The notes under the pieces are model-generated. The model saw only the letters and a program-made list of their open reading frames with translations, ran no database searches and was not told the origin of the DNA. From Halarcobacter ebronensis (GTDB taxonomy: Bacteria; Campylobacterota; Campylobacteria; Campylobacterales; Arcobacteraceae): a stretch of DNA of 64,000 bases. Made by a program: the position numbers and the translations under genes. Below, one piece after another: positions 18,218 through 27,829 of this stretch; within the stretch, counting starts at the first letter, position 1, and the number at the start of each line of letters is the position of its first letter. Location of the stretch: NCBI RefSeq assembly GCF_013201825.1, contig NZ_CP053836.1, positions 2,046,001-2,110,000 of the forward strand, in the 5' to 3' direction.

Positions 18218-18296
18218 TATGATGTTTTTTTGATTTGAAGAAGAAATCTTTAAAAAGTATGTTTAGTGATTTGATTTGTTCTCTTCGAGAACAAAG

Positions 18297-18371
18297 TGGC
18301 TCCGGCACCTGGGTTCGAACCAGGGACCAAATGATTAACAGTCATCTACTCTACCGCTGAGCTATGCCGGA
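18297..18371 (-). tRNA. tRNA-Asn (GTT), copy 1
   Basis: On the minus strand a complete cloverleaf can be drawn. The acceptor stem is TCCGGCA/TGCCGGA with discriminator G and an encoded CCA. The D-arm is TAGCTCAGCGGTAGAGTA, the anticodon loop ACTGTTAATC has GTT in the centre, and the T-arm is CCTGGTTCGAACCCAGG. The anticodon GTT reads AAC/AAU for asparagine. Its 3' end faces the repeat-rich island. An identical copy follows 37 bp away. Confidence 0.97.
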
Positions 18372-18408
18372 ATTTGAAATATTTTGTCATTTAAAAGTGA
18401 AGCTAAAG

Positions 18409-18483
18409 TGGCTCCGGCACCTGGGTTCGAACCAGGGACCAAATGATTAACAGTCATCTACTCTACCGCTGAGCTATGCCGGA
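18409..18483 (-). tRNA. tRNA-Asn (GTT), copy 2
   Basis: This is identical over all 75 positions to the copy at 18297, with encoded CCA, anticodon GTT and intact D-, anticodon and T-arms. The two genes lie 37 bp apart on the same strand and are probably cotranscribed from a promoter near 18490-18540. The tandem duplication either raises gene dosage or arose by unequal recombination. Confidence 0.97.
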
Positions 18484-18556
18484 ATCTATACTTCCCTTTA
18501 AATGGGATGGAATTATATTTAAAATTTTTGTATTTGTCAAGAAATTTTAGGAAAAA

Positions 18557-19474
18557 TTAGCAAATTTTATAAAAATTTAAACCTCCGCTATCTACTTGCT
18601 TAACTTCACCTTTTATAACAAGTTTTTTAAGCAACTCTTTTGAATCTTCATCAAACATATTTCCAATGTCTTCTGTTGTTAAAGGTCGTCTAGTAAGTAG
18701 TGCTTTTATCTCCTTTTCATCAAAACTATTTATCTGTTTTGGTCTATTTTTATAAGCTATATTTACATTTATCCCTTCAAAAGTGTTAGCAACTTTTTCT
18801 AAGGTTTCAAAGCTAACAGGCTCTACCTCATAAGCTGGTGGTCTATCAATAGTTCCTATATCTACCCTATGAGGATTTATCTTTTTTACAGCCTTATAAA
18901 GAAGATTTATCTCTTCCTCTTTGTCATTTAAAGTTTTTACAAAAAGTATCTCTAATACAAGCCTGTTTTTAGTCTCTTTTCTAAAACTTATCATACTCTC
19001 AATCATTTTGTCTATATCAATTCCAGAGTGAATTCTATCAAGCTTTTTAAAACACTTTTGACTAACACAATCTAGTGAGAGTTTAACAGTATCTAGTTTA
19101 AGCAAAGCCTCATAGATTTTACTATCATAAATGGTACTTCCATTTGATAGTATCATTGTTTTTATTTCACCTTTGATTTTATTTATCTCATCTATTAGTT
19201 CTGGTAAGTTTGGATAAAGGGTTGGTTCCCCATTTGCAGTAATTGTTATTACATCAATTTTAGAGTGCTTTGCTATAGCCTCTTTTATAGCTGTAACTAC
19301 TTCAAAAACTGTTGGATATGTAGTCATCTTATCAACTGTTTTTGCTTTTTCTAGTTCACAATATAGACAATCAAAATTACACTGTTTTGAAGAAGGAGAT
19401 AGATCCACACCTAAAGAGATACCAAATCTTCTTGAGGGAACTGGACCAAAAATAATTGAGTTTGAATATGACAT
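18557..19474 (-). CDS. Radical SAM protein (COG0731-like)
   Basis: The 305-residue protein has the radical SAM cluster motif Cys32-x3-Cys36-x2-Cys39 (CNFDCLYC), which holds a [4Fe-4S] cluster for S-adenosylmethionine cleavage. It also has the conserved ITANGEPTLYP glycine-rich motif. The N-terminal IIFGPVPSRRFG segment is typical of a family related to the wybutosine/TYW1 group (COG0731), whose bacterial members have no settled function. The C-terminal 70 residues look like a small winged-helix-like tail. The gene lies just downstream of hemE, separated by a hairpin, and could be read from the hemE promoter. Confidence 0.85.
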   Translation of the reverse strand: MSYSNSIIFGPVPSRRFGISLGVDLSPSSKQCNFDCLYCELEKAKTVDKMTTYPTVFEVVTAIKEAIAKHSKIDVITITANGEPTLYPNLPELIDEINKIKGEIKTMILSNGSTIYDSKIYEALLKLDTVKLSLDCVSQKCFKKLDRIHSGIDIDKMIESMISFRKETKNRLVLEILFVKTLNDKEEEINLLYKAVKKINPHRVDIGTIDRPPAYEVEPVSFETLEKVANTFEGINVNIAYKNRPKQINSFDEKEIKALLTRRPLTTEDIGNMFDEDSKELLKKLVIKGEVKQVDSGGLNFYKIC

Positions 19475-19495
19475 GATTTATCTTTCTATAGAGAG

Positions 19496-19524
19496 TTTAG
19501 AGTAGGAAATTTCCTACTTCTAAA
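19496..19524. terminator. Hairpin between hemE and the radical SAM gene
   Basis: TTTAGAGTAGGAAA pairs with TTTCCTACTTCTAAA over 14 bp with a single bulged base and almost no loop. On the minus strand it follows the hemE stop at 19527 by a few bases. It lacks a long U-tract, so it may be a weak terminator or an mRNA-stabilising hairpin. Confidence 0.5.
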
Positions 19525-19526
19525 AT

Positions 19527-20564
19527 TTATTTTTTACTTACTCTTTGGCACTCTTTTACAAAGTGAATAGCATTTTCTACTGGAACATCTGGCAAAATTC
19601 CATGTCCAAGATTAAAAATATGACCTTCACCTTGCATAATATTTTGAAGAGCTTCTACACACTCTGTAGTTCTCTCTTTTGAGTATAATCTGCATGGTTC
19701 CATATTTCCTTGAAGAACATATTTGCTTCCAAGTTTCTCTTTTGCTAATGCCATTGGAGTTCCCCAATCTACACCAAATACATCAAAGTTACCATATACA
19801 AGCCCTCTTTCAATAAATGATGCTACACCTTTAGGAAACATAATAACTGGAATATTAGGATACTTCTCTTTTACAAAATCAGCAATCTCAACCATATATT
19901 TCCAAGAAAACTCATCATATTTTGATGGTTCAATTGCTGCTGCCCATGAATCAAAGATTTGAACCACATCAGCTCCAGCTTCAATCTGTTTTATCATATA
20001 GTATTTAACAACTTGGGTTACTTTTTTAAGTATTTTATGAAGAAGTTCTGGATTTGAGTACATCATCTTTTTACAGATATTGTATGTTTTTGTTCCTTGT
20101 CCCTCTATCATATAAGTTGCTAATGTCCAAGGAGCTCCTGTAAATCCAATAAGAGCTTTGTCTTCAGGAAGTCTTTGTTTTAATAGTTTGATTGTTTCAT
20201 ATACATAAGTAAGTCTATTAGCAGCCTCTTCTCCACCTAAAAGGGCATCAACCTCAGCTTCTGTTTCAACTGGTTTATCAAAAATTGGTCCCTCACCTTT
20301 TACAAATTTAAGAGCCATTCCCATCTCATTTGGGATAACTAAAATATCAGAAAAAAGAATAGCTGCATCAACTCCAACTATATCAAGAGGTTGAATAGTA
20401 ACCTCACAAGCAAGTTCAGGGTTATGGCATAAAGACAAGAAATCTCCCGCTTGTTTTCTTACTTCCATATACTCTGGTAGGTATCTTCCTGCTTGTCTCA
20501 TCATCCATACAGGAGTGTATGGAGTCTCTTTTCTAAGACAGGCATCTACAAAAATTTTTGACAT
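19527..20564 (-). CDS. hemE: Uroporphyrinogen decarboxylase
   Basis: The 345-residue cytosolic enzyme of haem biosynthesis removes four carboxyl groups from uroporphyrinogen III to give coproporphyrinogen III. The N-terminal signature [15 protein letters not shown] covers residues 18-32, with the substrate-binding Arg23 and Arg27. [12 protein letters not shown] and [12 protein letters not shown] are further family motifs, and [12 protein letters not shown] lies near the C-terminus. Length is as expected. AAGGAAC stands before the start codon, directly after a small hairpin in the leader. Confidence 0.97.
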   Translation of the reverse strand: MSKIFVDACLRKETPYTPVWMMRQAGRYLPEYMEVRKQAGDFLSLCHNPELACEVTIQPLDIVGVDAAILFSDILVIPNEMGMALKFVKGEGPIFDKPVETEAEVDALLGGEEAANRLTYVYETIKLLKQRLPEDKALIGFTGAPWTLATYMIEGQGTKTYNICKKMMYSNPELLHKILKKVTQVVKYYMIKQIEAGADVVQIFDSWAAAIEPSKYDEFSWKYMVEIADFVKEKYPNIPVIMFPKGVASFIERGLVYGNFDVFGVDWGTPMALAKEKLGSKYVLQGNMEPCRLYSKERTTECVEALQNIMQGEGHIFNLGHGILPDVPVENAIHFVKECQRVSKK

Positions 20565-20581
20565 GTATGTTCCTTAAAATA

Positions 20582-20669
20582 GTCCCTATTTTAAGGGACC
20601 TTTCTCTTTTTTTATCTAAAGTGCTTTATGAATAAAGCGTTCCAAAATAGTCCCTAAAGTGTAGGGACT
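20582..20669 (-). promoter_or_regulatory. Two related hairpins in the hemE leader
   Basis: Hairpin A pairs GTCCC (20582-20586) with GGGAC (20595-20599). Hairpin B pairs AGTCCCTA (20649-20656) with TAGGGACT (20662-20669). On the minus strand each reads ...GGGACTATTTT, so the two are copies of one motif. B lies after the yqhA stop and could be its terminator. A lies about 17 nt before the hemE start, next to its ribosome binding site, where folding could affect translation. Confidence 0.45.
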
Positions 20670-20691
20670 TTTTATTCTTATTTGATTTATT

Positions 20692-21204
20692 TTAGTGTTT
20701 TCCAACTTTTCCAAGGAAAAATAGCCCTACAGCTAAAAGTCCAATAGACAGAGCAAAATATAGCATCTCTAAAGCACCATTGTAACTTGTATGTAAAACC
20801 TTTTGGAAAAAGCTTACAATCAAAACCATTACAATAACTTTTGCTATTTTATCTTTTAGTTGGTCTAAAGATGAAATATTTAGTATATTTGCACCATTAC
20901 TTGTATCCTCTGCCACATCAATTTTTGAAATAAATAGTTCATAAATACCAAAAGCAAAAATCAACATAACAACAGCGATTAAATATAAATCTACTGCTCC
21001 AATTATCTTACTAACAATAGCTTCATGGAAATCTTCTGGATGAAGTCCATTTAAATATACATCTAATGTATATTTAAGAACTTCATAGATATCAATTGAA
21101 GCTACAATAAAAAGAATTGAAGAACCAATAAGTCCAAATATAACAGCAAGAAGGACAAAAAGTCTTGCCTTCCACATTGCACTTTCAAATAGTTTTTCTA
21201 TCAT
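20692..21204 (-). CDS. YqhA family (UPF0114) inner-membrane protein
   Basis: The 170-residue protein has about four hydrophobic segments (about 14-36, 62-88, 124-140 and 150-165). The N-terminal FESAMWKARLFVLLAVIFGL and the central FGIYELFISKID match the UPF0114/YqhA family, of unknown function. It starts 7 bp after asd, and on the minus strand gyrA-asd-yqhA read as one operon. There is no signal peptide beyond the first helix. Confidence 0.85.
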   Translation of the reverse strand: MIEKLFESAMWKARLFVLLAVIFGLIGSSILFIVASIDIYEVLKYTLDVYLNGLHPEDFHEAIVSKIIGAVDLYLIAVVMLIFAFGIYELFISKIDVAEDTSNGANILNISSLDQLKDKIAKVIVMVLIVSFFQKVLHTSYNGALEMLYFALSIGLLAVGLFFLGKVGKH

Positions 21205-21211
21205 AGGGGAA

Positions 21212-22243
21212 TTATTCTCCTAATTCTATCCATTTGAGAGCTATTCTAACTGCATTTGTAGCAGCTCCAACTCTTACTTGATCTGCAACATTGAAGAAAT
21301 GAACTATATTTGGTTGATATACATCTCTTCTAATTCTTCCAACATAAGTAATATCTGTATCTGTTGAGATAATTGGCATAGGATAAGCATTATTTGCTAA
21401 ATCATCAATAACTTCAACATTTTCAAATCTTTCTAATGACTCTCTAACTGCTTCAACATCCACTTCTACACCATCATTAAATGTAACAGTAATAGACTCA
21501 GAGTGACTTCTAAGAACTGGAACTCTAACACAAGTAGCTGCAACTTGAATATCTTTGTGCATAATTTTTTGAGTCTCTTTTACCATTTTCATCTCTTCTT
21601 TAGTAAAACCATTTGGTTGAGCAACATCAATTTGTGGAATTACATTTAGAGCAATTTGGTGAGCAAATGCTTTTTTCTCTGCATCTTCTAATTGGAAAGC
21701 AAAAAAGTCTTGCATCTGACGTACTAGCTCTTCCATACCTGTTTTACCTGCACCACTTACAGCTTGGTAAGTTGATACATCAACTCTTTTGATACCATAT
21801 AACTCATCTAATGGTTTTAAAGATAAAACCATTTGAATAGTTGAACAGTTTGGATTTGCAATAATACCTGTCTCTTTCCATAAAGCAATATCTTCTGGAT
21901 TTACTTCTGGTACTACTAAAGGAACATTTGGTTCCATTCTAAAGTGGCTTGTATTATCAATTACTACTGCACCTGCTTCAACTGCATATTTAGCAAATTT
22001 TTCAGATACACTTCCCCCTGCACTAAAAAATGCAATCTCAACTTCATTTTCAGCAAAACAAGTCTCAGTAAGCTCTAAAACTGTAATCTCTTTATCATCA
22101 AACTCTATCTTGCTTCCTGCACTTCTTGCGCTTGCTAATGGAACTAATTTATTAATAGGAAAGTTATACTCTTTTAGTACTCTAAAAAGTTCTTCCCCAA
22201 CTGCACCTGTAGCACCAACCACTGCTACATTAAATTTTCTCAT
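21212..22243 (-). CDS. asd: Aspartate-semialdehyde dehydrogenase
   Basis: The 343-residue enzyme reduces aspartyl-phosphate to aspartate semialdehyde with NADPH, feeding lysine/diaminopimelate, threonine and methionine synthesis. The nucleotide-binding loop is GATGAVG at 10-16. The catalytic Cys133 lies in ANPNCSTIQ. The later QIALNVIPQID segment and the VRVPVLRSHSE motif are typical of the bacterial enzyme. The start codon overlaps the gyrA stop by one base (TAATG), indicating translational coupling. Confidence 0.96.
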   Translation of the reverse strand: MRKFNVAVVGATGAVGEELFRVLKEYNFPINKLVPLASARSAGSKIEFDDKEITVLELTETCFAENEVEIAFFSAGGSVSEKFAKYAVEAGAVVIDNTSHFRMEPNVPLVVPEVNPEDIALWKETGIIANPNCSTIQMVLSLKPLDELYGIKRVDVSTYQAVSGAGKTGMEELVRQMQDFFAFQLEDAEKKAFAHQIALNVIPQIDVAQPNGFTKEEMKMVKETQKIMHKDIQVAATCVRVPVLRSHSESITVTFNDGVEVDVEAVRESLERFENVEVIDDLANNAYPMPIISTDTDITYVGRIRRDVYQPNIVHFFNVADQVRVGAATNAVRIALKWIELGE

Positions 22244-24786
22244 TACTCTATTCCTTCATCATTATTATCATTTGAGTTATCTGTTAAATTATACTCATTT
22301 AAATCGATACCATCCATAGTATCAGCACTCTCTATATCTAGTTCATCATCATCCTCTTTAGGACATTTTGCAATAGATACAACCTTATCTTTAGCATCAA
22401 CATTTACAATAATTACACCAGAAGTATTTCTTCCAGCTTTTCTAATTGATTCCATGTCAACTCTAATCATCTTACCAACAGAAGTAAGAGCCATTAAATC
22501 TTGTGTTTCATCAACTAAAACAGCACCAACAACATTTCCTGTTTTGCTAGATAGTTTCATAGAGATAACACCACTTCCAGCTCTGTTAGTTAATCTATAC
22601 TCATCTACTGTTGTTCTTTTTCCTATACCTTTTTCAGATACAGTTAACAACTCTTGTTGTTCATTGTCAACTACATTTGCATCAACTACAAAGTCTGTAT
22701 CTTTTTTGAACTTAATACCTCTAACACCTCTTGTAGATCTACCTTGTTCTCTTGTTTTTTCCATATCAAATCTAATACATTGACCAAGACTTGTAAATAT
22801 CATCAAATATTGAGTCTCTGGAGTTGTAATCTTAGCTGTTACAATCTCATCTGCATCATCAAGTACAATAGCTCTAACACCATTGCTTCTTATGTTACTA
22901 AACTCTGATAAAGAAGTTCTTTTTACTATACCATTTCTAGTAAAGAATGCTAAAGATTTTGACTCATCAAAATCTGTTGTAGGAATAATCTCCATAATCT
23001 TCTCATCAGGTCTTAAACTGATAAGATTTACAACTGCTTTACCTTTTGCTGTTCTAGATCCTTCTGGGATTCTATAAACTTTCAACCAGTATAGTTGTCC
23101 CATATTTGTAACAAACATCAAGGTATCGTGAGTGTTCGTTACAAAGAATCTCTCAATAAAATCATCATCATGGGTAGTAACAGCTACTTTACCTTTACCA
23201 CCTCTTCTTTGTTTTTCATAAGCTTTAATTGGAACTCTTTTTACATATCCATTATGAGTAATTGTAACTACCATTGGCTCATTTGGAATTAAGTCCTCAA
23301 TATCAATCTCATCATAAGAGTCTTCAATCTCAGTTCTTCTTGCATCTGAGTATTTTTCTCTTACTTCCTTTAATTCATCTTTGATAATCTCATTTAATTT
23401 ATCTTCAGATTTTAAAATAGCTTCAAGTTCAGCAATAAGTGCTAATAACTCTTGATACTCTGCTTCTAGTTTATCTCTTTGAAGACCAGTTAATCTTCCA
23501 AGTCTCATATCTAAAATTGCTTGAGATTGAATCTCAGATAAAGAGAATCTTGCTTGAAGTTTCTCTTTTGCATCCGCATCATTTTCACTAGCTCTAATAA
23601 TTTTTACAACTTCATCAATATTATCAACAGCAATTTTTAGACCTTCTAAGATATGTGCTCTTGCTTTTGCCTTCTCTAAATCAAAAATTGTTCTTCTAAT
23701 AATTACAGTTTTTCTATGTGATAAGAAAACTGTTAATAGCTCAGGAAGAGCAAATACTTTTGGCTCTTTATTATAAACTGCTAAAAGAATAATTCCAAAA
23801 GTAGTCTCCATAGGAGTTGATTTGTACAAGTTATTTAATACAATCTCTCCCATAGCATCTTTTTTAAGTTCAATTACAACTCTAATACCATCTCTGTCTG
23901 ATTCATCTCTAACTTCTGAGATCCCTTCAATTTGCTTATCTTTTGCTAGGTTTGCTATTTGTTCAATAAGTCTAGCTTTGTTTACTTGGTATGGTAATTC
24001 ATCTAAAACAATTACCTCTTTTTTACCTTTAGTTTCAATATGGTGTTTAGCTCTAATTCTAACTCTACCCCTACCTGTATTATAAGCATCTATAATACCT
24101 CTTCTTCCAAAGATTGTACCACCTGTTGGAAAGTCTGGTCCTTGGATAAACTCCATTAAATCATCTGCTGTAGCAGTTGGATTATCAACCATATGAAGTA
24201 CTGCATCTAATAGTTCTCCAAGATTGTGTGGAGGAATCTTTGTAGCCATACCAACAGCAATACCTTCACTACCATTTAAAAGAAGTGTTGGAACTCTTGT
24301 AGGAAGAACATCAGGCTCTTTTAAAGTATCATCATAATTTGGTACAAAGTTAACTGTATCTTTATCTAAATCTTTTAATACATCTTCAGAGATTCTAGTC
24401 ATTCTAGCCTCTGTATACCTCATAGCTGCAGCGCTATCTCCGTCAATAGAACCAAAGTTTCCTTGTCCATCAACAAGAGGTGCTCTCATTGAGAAGTTTT
24501 GAGCCATTCTTACAAGTGCATCATAAACAGAAGTATCTCCATGTGGGTGATACTTACCGATTACATCCCCTACAATCCTTGCAGATTTTTTATATGGTGC
24601 TCTTGCACTCATATTTAAATCATGCATTGCATAAAGGATTCTTCTATGAACAGGTTTTAGACCATCTTTAGCATCAGGCAACGCTCTACCAATGATAACA
24701 CTCATTGAGTAGTCCAGATAAGAAGCTTTTATACTATCTTCAATATTTATATCTATAATATCTTGATTTTCGAAAAGGTTTTCCAT
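22243..24786 (-). CDS. gyrA: DNA gyrase subunit A
   Basis: The 847-residue type II topoisomerase subunit cuts and rejoins DNA. The catalytic Tyr124 lies in [10 protein letters not shown]. The quinolone-resistance region reads [10 protein letters not shown] with Thr85 and Asp89, which is the ordinary sensitive form in Campylobacterota. The GyrA box (QRRGGKG) and the six beta-pinwheel repeats of the C-terminal domain are present, followed by an acidic tail from about residue 815. The gene leads an operon with asd and yqhA. Confidence 0.98.
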   Translation of the reverse strand: MENLFENQDIIDINIEDSIKASYLDYSMSVIIGRALPDAKDGLKPVHRRILYAMHDLNMSARAPYKKSARIVGDVIGKYHPHGDTSVYDALVRMAQNFSMRAPLVDGQGNFGSIDGDSAAAMRYTEARMTRISEDVLKDLDKDTVNFVPNYDDTLKEPDVLPTRVPTLLLNGSEGIAVGMATKIPPHNLGELLDAVLHMVDNPTATADDLMEFIQGPDFPTGGTIFGRRGIIDAYNTGRGRVRIRAKHHIETKGKKEVIVLDELPYQVNKARLIEQIANLAKDKQIEGISEVRDESDRDGIRVVIELKKDAMGEIVLNNLYKSTPMETTFGIILLAVYNKEPKVFALPELLTVFLSHRKTVIIRRTIFDLEKAKARAHILEGLKIAVDNIDEVVKIIRASENDADAKEKLQARFSLSEIQSQAILDMRLGRLTGLQRDKLEAEYQELLALIAELEAILKSEDKLNEIIKDELKEVREKYSDARRTEIEDSYDEIDIEDLIPNEPMVVTITHNGYVKRVPIKAYEKQRRGGKGKVAVTTHDDDFIERFFVTNTHDTLMFVTNMGQLYWLKVYRIPEGSRTAKGKAVVNLISLRPDEKIMEIIPTTDFDESKSLAFFTRNGIVKRTSLSEFSNIRSNGVRAIVLDDADEIVTAKITTPETQYLMIFTSLGQCIRFDMEKTREQGRSTRGVRGIKFKKDTDFVVDANVVDNEQQELLTVSEKGIGKRTTVDEYRLTNRAGSGVISMKLSSKTGNVVGAVLVDETQDLMALTSVGKMIRVDMESIRKAGRNTSGVIIVNVDAKDKVVSIAKCPKEDDDELDIESADTMDGIDLNEYNLTDNSNDNNDEGIE

Positions 24787-24870
24787 TAAAAAATGCCTTT
24801 ATAGTAAAATTTAGATATTCTATCCAAAAGTGGCTTAGTATAAGGCTTAGTATGGAAATTTTAAGGAAAA

Positions 24871-24907
24871 AAAAAGGGATAGAAGTAAAAAACTCCTATC
24901 CCTTTTT
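24871..24907 (-). terminator. Rho-independent terminator of the ydcH-like gene
   Basis: AAAAAGGGATAG (24871-24882) pairs with CTATCCCTTTTT (24896-24907). On the minus strand the stem is followed by a run of T. It lies 17 bp after the stop of the YdcH-family gene and before the gyrA promoter region. Confidence 0.85.
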
Positions 24908-24924
24908 ATTTAAAACTGTTTTTA

Positions 24925-25146
24925 TTAAACAGCAACTTCACTTTTATGTTTTATTATTATATTGTAAACTTCATCTTTTAGTCTTAGTTTCTCTTTTTTC
25001 TTTTTTTCAATCTCAAATTGATTTGCGAGGTTTTTTTCCATTTGAGCAATCTCTTCATCCAAACTATTATGTTTTTCAAAAACTGTAACAAAATACCCGT
25101 TTGACTCTTTTAATTGAGCTATCACTTCTCTATGTTCGTGAAACAT
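24925..25146 (-). CDS. YdcH family (DUF465) small protein
   Basis: The 73-residue cytosolic protein has the DUF465 pattern. An N-terminal MFHEHREVIAQLK is followed by FEKHNSLDEEIAQME, and then a charged helix of alternating K and E. It is predicted to be almost entirely helical, probably a helical hairpin or coiled coil. Function is unknown in the family. It forms a single-gene unit with its own terminator. The ribosome binding site is AGAGGAAAG about 6-8 nt before the ATG. Confidence 0.85.
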   Translation of the reverse strand: MFHEHREVIAQLKESNGYFVTVFEKHNSLDEEIAQMEKNLANQFEIEKKKKEKLRLKDEVYNIIIKHKSEVAV

Positions 25147-25267
25147 TGTACTTTCCTCTCTTAATAAAATAGATAAGTAAATTATAACAATATGAGACTT
25201 AATAAAAAATGGTAGAGAAGATTAAAAAAAGAGTTTTAGGATTAATTTAAAAAGATAATATTTTTAG

Positions 25268-25295
25268 AAAAGAAGGTGAGTTTTCACCCTCTTTA
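25268..25295 (-). terminator. Terminator of argJ
   Basis: On the minus strand AAAGAGGGTGA and TCACCTTCTTT pair over 11 bp with one mismatch and a short loop. They are followed by a T-rich stretch (CTTCTTTTCT). The hairpin begins immediately after the argJ stop codon at 25297. Confidence 0.7.
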
Positions 25296-25296
25296 T

Positions 25297-26478
25297 TTAG
25301 CTTCTATAATCTGCATTTATTTCAACATATTTATATCCAAGATCACACCCATAAGCTGTAAATTTACCCTCAGCAATTCCTAAATCACAAATAACTTTAT
25401 ATTTATCATTTTTTAAAACTTGTGAAGCTTTTGCCTCTTGAGCTTTATCAAAGCATATTTCACCTTTGTTAAATACAATAACATCATTATATGAAATAAC
25501 AAGAGTATTCTCATCACAAGTAACTCTGCTTGCACCAATTGTTGAAGCAATTCTTCCAAAATTTGGATCCTCTCCAAAAAGTGCAGTTTTAACTAATAGT
25601 GAGTTAGAGAGTGCTTTAGCAGCAATCTCTGCTTCTTGGTCATTTAATGCTCCGTTTACTTCAAAAGCAACAGCTTTTTTAGCGCCCTCTCCATCAGCAA
25701 CCATTAACATAGCCATATCATGCATTACAAGTCTAAGAGCCTCTTTAAAAGCCTCTTTATTATATGTATTTGATTTTTTATTTGCTAATAATAAAACTGT
25801 ATCATTTGTAGAAGTATCTCCATCAACTGAAATTGCATTAAATGTTGTATGTGAGTTAGCTTCTAAAAGCTCTTTCATATCCTCTTGTGGAATTGCTGCA
25901 TCAGTACAGATAAAACAAAGCATTGTTGCAAGATTTGGATTTATCATCCCTGCACCTTTTGCCACACTTCCAATTTTAAATGAGCTTCCATCTTCAAGTT
26001 TAACTTCATAAAGTGAAGTTTTAGGGTAAGCATCAGTTGTCATAATAGCTTTGCTTAAGTTATCCCCATTTTTTGAAGATAGGTTAAAACTATTTGCTCC
26101 AGATACTATTTTTTCAACGGGAAGTGGATTTCCAATAACTCCTGTACTGCTCATAATTGGATTTGTTAAATCAAATTTCAAAGAAGAGAATACTTTGTCA
26201 ATATTATCAATTCCACTTTGTCCTGTTAGTGCATTTGCATTTTTTGAATTGATTAAAACAAAGTTTGTTTTAAACCCTTTTTCATATCTTTGAAAATGTT
26301 TTACTGGTGCTGCTTGGAACTTGTTTAGTGTAAATACTGCATCCACATCACACAAAGTATCACTATAAATAAAACCCAAATCTAGTTTTCCATTTGGTTT
26401 CAATCCTGCATGAATACCATCACAAAAAAAACCATCAATTTGGTCTATAAAACCTTTAGTAGGTAAAATTGTAAACAT
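25297..26478 (-). CDS. argJ: Bifunctional ornithine acetyltransferase / N-acetylglutamate synthase
   Basis: The 393-residue enzyme of the cyclic arginine pathway transfers acetyl from N-acetylornithine to glutamate. The self-cleavage site that yields the alpha and beta chains is Ala184-Thr185 in MINPNLATMLC, and Thr185 becomes the nucleophile. The N-terminal substrate loop (NSKNANALTG), STGVIG and the beta-chain DGDTSTNDT motif are all present. Length is normal. The gene is 14 bp downstream of the potassium channel gene, so the two may share a transcript. Confidence 0.96.
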   Translation of the reverse strand: MFTILPTKGFIDQIDGFFCDGIHAGLKPNGKLDLGFIYSDTLCDVDAVFTLNKFQAAPVKHFQRYEKGFKTNFVLINSKNANALTGQSGIDNIDKVFSSLKFDLTNPIMSSTGVIGNPLPVEKIVSGANSFNLSSKNGDNLSKAIMTTDAYPKTSLYEVKLEDGSSFKIGSVAKGAGMINPNLATMLCFICTDAAIPQEDMKELLEANSHTTFNAISVDGDTSTNDTVLLLANKKSNTYNKEAFKEALRLVMHDMAMLMVADGEGAKKAVAFEVNGALNDQEAEIAAKALSNSLLVKTALFGEDPNFGRIASTIGASRVTCDENTLVISYNDVIVFNKGEICFDKAQEAKASQVLKNDKYKVICDLGIAEGKFTAYGCDLGYKYVEINADYRS

Positions 26479-26491
26479 TTTTTAAAAATCC

Positions 26492-27613
26492 TTATAAATC
26501 TTTTGGTTTGTTTCTTAAAGAGACAATTCTTTTAGCTCTTGTGATTCCTCTTTGGTTTCCAACTAAAAGAAGCTTACATCCTGGAGTAATTAATACATTA
26601 CCCTTTGGCATTTGAATAAACCTGCCTTTTTTCTCAGTAATTCCAATAATAGAGACTTTAAATTTATCTCTTAATTGTAAATCTTTTATCTCTTTATTAA
26701 CTGCCCATGACTCTTCATGTACAAAAGCCTCTTCCATATCAATAGGAGTATCTGGTTTATATAAAAACTCTTCTAAAACATTCTCCATATCTGGTCTAAT
26801 TGCCATAGCTGAAACTCTTTTTGCCATTAGTGAAGGAGTTGCAACAACTTTATCGGCTCCAAGTTTCATAAGTCTTAGTTTTTCATTTTGAGTCTCTGCA
26901 TTTGAGATAATCAGAAATGGAGACCTTCCTAACTCTTTTTCATATAGTCTAACTGAAGCAATAAGAGTAATATTGTTAGAGATATTTTTAGATAGTGAAA
27001 TTGCACCCTTAGCTGAACTTAGGTGAGATTTTAAAAATGCTTTCTCTTTATATGGTTCCTCTTTTACATAATATGGATAGTTACACTCTTTTGCAATCTC
27101 TTCTATATCATCACTTGGATCTACAACCACAAATGGAACATGGTTTTGATTAAACTGTCTAGCTAATTGTGCAGTATACTCATTGTGATAAAAAAGGACA
27201 AAATGTTTTCTAAGTCTAGCAATTTTATAAAGCATGTTTCTTTCCTTATAAAGTTCAAATAAATTCCCTTTAATTACTGCTTCAATCAAAATTGCAGTTG
27301 AAAGGGTAAACAGAGCAAATCCAAAAATAATTAGCGTAATGGTAAAAAATCTTCCAGCTGGAGAGATTGGAGCAACTTCTCCAAAACCAACAGTTGTAAA
27401 AGTAATACCTGTTTGATAAATCGCATCTAATATTGGAAAGTCATCGATTAAAATATAACCCATTGTTCCAATAATCATTACGACTTGAACTAGAACTAAT
27501 GGTAATCTAAATGGTTTTAACTGTGAATAGATAAGAGGATTTAGATCATACTCTGGTTTGGCAGTACGAAATTCCCATCCTAGGGATTTTTTTATTTTTT
27601 TAAAAATGCTCAT
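26492..27613 (-). CDS. Potassium channel with RCK (TrkA-N) domain
   Basis: The 373-residue protein has two transmembrane helices (about 36-56 and 88-110). They flank a pore helix and selectivity filter TTVGFGEV at 73-80, the K+ channel signature with the second Gly-Phe-Gly variant. A cytosolic RCK/TrkA-N domain spans about 130-270, and a TrkA-C-like domain about 290-370 (VSIIGITEKKGRF ... GCKLLLVG). It should form a tetrameric ligand-gated K+ channel in the inner membrane. The RCK glycine motif is not canonical, so the ligand may not be NAD(H). It lies between rpmB and argJ. Confidence 0.92.
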   Translation of the reverse strand: MSIFKKIKKSLGWEFRTAKPEYDLNPLIYSQLKPFRLPLVLVQVVMIIGTMGYILIDDFPILDAIYQTGITFTTVGFGEVAPISPAGRFFTITLIIFGFALFTLSTAILIEAVIKGNLFELYKERNMLYKIARLRKHFVLFYHNEYTAQLARQFNQNHVPFVVVDPSDDIEEIAKECNYPYYVKEEPYKEKAFLKSHLSSAKGAISLSKNISNNITLIASVRLYEKELGRSPFLIISNAETQNEKLRLMKLGADKVVATPSLMAKRVSAMAIRPDMENVLEEFLYKPDTPIDMEEAFVHEESWAVNKEIKDLQLRDKFKVSIIGITEKKGRFIQMPKGNVLITPGCKLLLVGNQRGITRAKRIVSLRNKPKDL

Positions 27614-27640
27614 GAAAGCACTTTAATTCTTAAGTGCTCT

Positions 27641-27829
27641 CTATGATTGTTTTTTAAGAGTTCTTAACTCTTTAGCAGAGATTCTGATTTTTCTACTTGT
27701 ACCATCTTCTAGTGTAACTTTAACTGTTCTTAAGTTTGGTAAAAATCTTCTCTTAGTTCTGTTTTTTGCGTGACTTACGTTGTTACCAACCATAGGTCCT
27801 TTTCCTGATACTGCGCATCTTCTTGACAT
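27641..27829 (-). CDS. rpmB: 50S ribosomal protein L28
   Basis: The 62-residue basic ribosomal protein begins [20 protein letters not shown], the L28 signature. [11 protein letters not shown] and a C-terminal [12 protein letters not shown] follow. The length fits bacterial L28. AAGGAAC is the ribosome binding site. It is the first gene on this strand before the K+ channel gene, which starts 28 bp downstream of its stop, so a shared transcript is likely. Confidence 0.98.
   Translation of the reverse strand: MSRRCAVSGKGPMVGNNVSHAKNRTKRRFLPNLRTVKVTLEDGTSRKIRISAKELRTLKKQS

Larger units (their letters stand above)
17357..18296. other. Gene-free, AT-rich stretch with repeat elements
   Basis: About 940 bp between the HamA-like gene and the first tRNA hold no convincing coding region. 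The first 500 bp are extremely AT-rich and presumably contain the promoter of the defence genes, which read leftward. The last 400 bp carry two REP-like hairpins and short direct repeats (listed separately). Its makeup looks like the eroded remains of a small mobile or repeat element rather than a regulatory region alone. Confidence 0.7.

Noticed and set aside
18108-18308. 66-codon minus-strand frame reaching the tRNA
   Set aside because: It begins inside the tRNA-Asn gene and runs through the REP-like hairpin; no conserved features or ribosome binding site.
24511-24560. Quinolone-resistance mutation in gyrA (Thr at the position of E. coli Ser83)
   Set aside because: Threonine is the usual residue in Campylobacterota, and the neighbouring Asp is intact, so the sequence reads as wild type.
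25466-26011. 181-codon open frame on the plus strand opposite argJ
   Set aside because: It is the antisense shadow of a strongly conserved enzyme gene; composition and lack of ribosome binding site argue against coding. The same applies to long opposite-strand frames over gltD (52014-52472), the HamB-like gene (14773-15165), the response regulator (5211-5576) and MBOAT copy 2 (42710-43141).
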